NCBI GenBank assembly: GCA_005883245.1
Contig: VAXT01000187.1
Coordinates: 1-5,867 of the forward strand
Direction of reading: 5' to 3'
Source: Actinomycetota bacterium
Lineage (GTDB): Bacteria > Actinomycetota > Thermoleophilia > Gaiellales > Gaiellaceae
DNA length: 5,867 nucleotides
Shown here: piece after piece, positions 4,723-5,867 of the stretch
Layout of the letters: every line of letters begins with the position of its first letter
How positions within the stretch are numbered: the first letter of the stretch is position 1
Notes under the pieces: model-generated
What the model saw: the letters and a program-made list of their open reading frames with translations, nothing else
Told to the model about the DNA's origin: nothing
The model's database searches: none
Made by a program: the position numbers and the translations under genes

Positions 4723-5867
4723 GACATATGAAGGGCATCGCATTCAACTCAGGGCGCCGTCTGCCCGTGCTCGCGGCGGCAGCGCTGTTCTTGGTCCTCA
4801 TGGCTCCCGCGAGGGCGTCGGCGGCGCCGCCGGCGAATGACAACTTCGCCAACGCCGAGACGATCACCGATCGCTACGGCTGGGCCGACGGCGACAACTC
4901 CGAGGCCACGAAGGAGCCCGGGGAGCCGAACCACGCCGGGAATCCCGGCGGGGCCTCCGTCTGGTACAGCTGGACGGCCCCCTACACCGGGCGTGCGACT
5001 TTCGACACGTGCTACAGCGAGTTCGACACGCTGCTCGCGGTCTACACGGGCGATCAGGTCTCGAACCTGCAACCGGTCGCAGCCGACGACAACGGGTGCG
5101 GCGCCCGGAGTCAGCTGAGCTTCATGGCAGCTGCCGGCGTCACGTACCGGATCGCGGTCGACGGCGCTTCCGGCGCGACGGGGTACTTCGAGCTCGACTG
5201 GAGCCTTCCGCCCGCGAATGACGACTTTGCGGCGGCGACTGAGCTGACGGGTGACAGCGGCTCGGTGGACGGAAACACGTACTACGGGACGCTGGAGCCC
5301 GGAGAGCCCGAGCACGGTCCGGATGGATCCGCATCGGTCTGGTACCGATGGACCGCCCCCACGACGGGCCCGGCGACGTTCGAGTTGTGCGACAGCGACT
5401 TCGACACGTTGCTCGCCGTCTACACGGGCGCAAGCGTCGATGGCCTGACGCGCGTCGCGCAGGACGACAACGACTGCCCCGGCGAGTACGCATCGCGCGT
5501 CTCGTTCGTGGCGTCCGCTGGGCAGGAGTACCGCATCGCGGTCGACGGGGCGTACGGCGAGCGCGGCGACCTCGTGCTGCGCTGGAACCGGTCGGTCCTG
5601 GCGCCCGTGAACCACTCCCGGCCGACAATCCTGGGCCGGGCGATCGACGGCGCCATGCTCAGCGCGACGACCGGCCAGTGGGGCGGAACTCCGCCGCTCA
5701 CCTTCGGCTACCAGTGGGTCCGCTGCTCGTTCAACAGCTGCCAGTCCATCTCCGGTGCGAACGGGGCGACCTACCTGCTCACGAGCTCCGACGTCTCGTA
5801 CCGGCTGAACGTGCTCGTGACGGCATCCAACGCCGCGGGCGGCGCGACGGCGGAGTCGGACGAGACG
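4719..5867 (+). CDS. secreted two-repeat (PPC-like) protein with Ig-like domain, 3' end missing
   Basis: 383 residues are visible and the frame is open to the right edge. Residues 1-35 are a signal peptide: basic start, hydrophobic core 'LPVLAAAALFLVLMAP' (15-30) and an A-x-A site near 'ARASA' (31-35), so the protein is exported. Residues 39-163 and 166-290 are two copies of one beta-type domain, each with 'ANDxFA', 'EPGEPxH', 'SVWYxWTAP', 'FDTLLAVYTG' and 'YRIAVDG' blocks. Each copy has two cysteines at equivalent places (98/127 and 224/253), likely an internal disulfide. The fold resembles pre-peptidase C-terminal (PPC-like) modules common in extracellular bacterial proteins. Residues from about 296 begin an Ig-like module ('RPTILGRAIDGAMLSATTGQW') with Cys336 and Cys341, of a type often repeated in Thermoleophilia surface proteins. 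No catalytic domain is visible; an adhesin, matrix protein or a protease lying beyond the edge are all possible. Confidence 0.85.
   Translation, partial: MRHMKGIAFNSGRRLPVLAAAALFLVLMAPARASAAPPANDNFANAETITDRYGWADGDNSEATKEPGEPNHAGNPGGASVWYSWTAPYTGRATFDTCYSEFDTLLAVYTGDQVSNLQPVAADDNGCGARSQLSFMAAAGVTYRIAVDGASGATGYFELDWSLPPANDDFAAATELTGDSGSVDGNTYYGTLEPGEPEHGPDGSASVWYRWTAPTTGPATFELCDSDFDTLLAVYTGASVDGLTRVAQDDNDCPGEYASRVSFVASAGQEYRIAVDGAYGERGDLVLRWNRSVLAPVNHSRPTILGRAIDGAMLSATTGQWGGTPPLTFGYQWVRCSFNSCQSISGANGATYLLTSSDVSYRLNVLVTASNAAGGATAESDET
4833..5585 (+). repeat. two tandem in-gene repeats, 126-127 codons each
   Basis: Codons 39-161 and 166-289 of the secreted protein are homologous copies, offset by 127 codons at the start and 126 from 'SVWY' onward. 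Similarity is visible in DNA: the 30-bp segments at 5022-5051 and 5400-5429 (encoding FDTLLAVYTG) differ at only two bases, both synonymous. The segments around 5147 and 5531 (encoding YRIAVDG) are also close. This indicates internal duplication within the gene. Confidence 0.85.

Noticed and set aside
4749..5615. Minus-strand open frame of 288 codons opposite the secreted protein.
   Set aside because: Its internal repetition is the mirror of the two domain repeats on the plus strand, and its C-terminus is a run of Arg codons opposite the signal peptide. The plus-strand frame has a ribosome site, signal peptide and domain motifs.
1..5867. CRISPR arrays, insertion sequences, phage or defence genes.
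   Set aside because: No short spaced direct repeats, transposase motifs, terminal inverted repeats or phage proteins were seen on either strand.

Overview
The window is very GC-rich, uses G or C at most third codon positions, and encodes proteins typical of soil actinobacteria. The BTAD/cyclase/AAA regulator and the secreted protein, whose repeats begin with an 'ANDxFA' motif and are followed by an Ig-like 'P-x-I-x-G ... C ... C' module, both point towards Thermoleophilia (Solirubrobacterales/Gaiellales-like). This placement is an inference from protein style; no marker gene is present.

Layout from left to right. (1) 1-360, minus strand: the first 120 residues of an ATP-type phosphoenolpyruvate carboxykinase, which runs off the left edge. 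(2) 361-657: a compact unit not covered by any large gene. A 12-bp stem-loop (467-501) carries an extended Shine-Dalgarno sequence in its loop and a start codon in its stem. It leads into a 27-codon plus-strand ORF (496-579) encoding one hydrophobic helix and a Gly/Pro tail. A small hairpin (589-610) and a strong terminator-like hairpin (619-648) follow. (3) 658-4440, minus strand: one complete 1260-residue regulator made of a SARP/AfsR winged helix, BTAD, a class III nucleotide cyclase domain, an AAA/STAND-type ATPase and a long helical-repeat tail. (4) 4441-4533: a 93-bp divergent intergenic region with three related heptamers spaced exactly 11 bp apart, the arrangement that SARP regulators bind. 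(5) 4534-4722, plus strand: an unrecognised 62-codon ORF whose stop overlaps the next start as ATGA. (6) 4719 to the right edge, plus strand: an exported protein with a signal peptide, two 126-residue disulfide-type repeats and the start of an Ig-like domain, incomplete at the right edge.

How the parts may work together. The regulator sits back to back with the small ORF and the secreted protein, and the 11-bp-spaced heptamers lie between them. A plausible model is a signal-responsive ATPase regulator controlling itself and/or a two-gene export operon. The PEP carboxykinase shows no functional link to the rest. The most unusual stretch is 467-648, which reads as a self-contained unit of about 180 nt: structured leader, micro-ORF, hairpin and terminator. 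The many other long open frames are antisense or off-frame shadows produced by GC-rich coding sequence.
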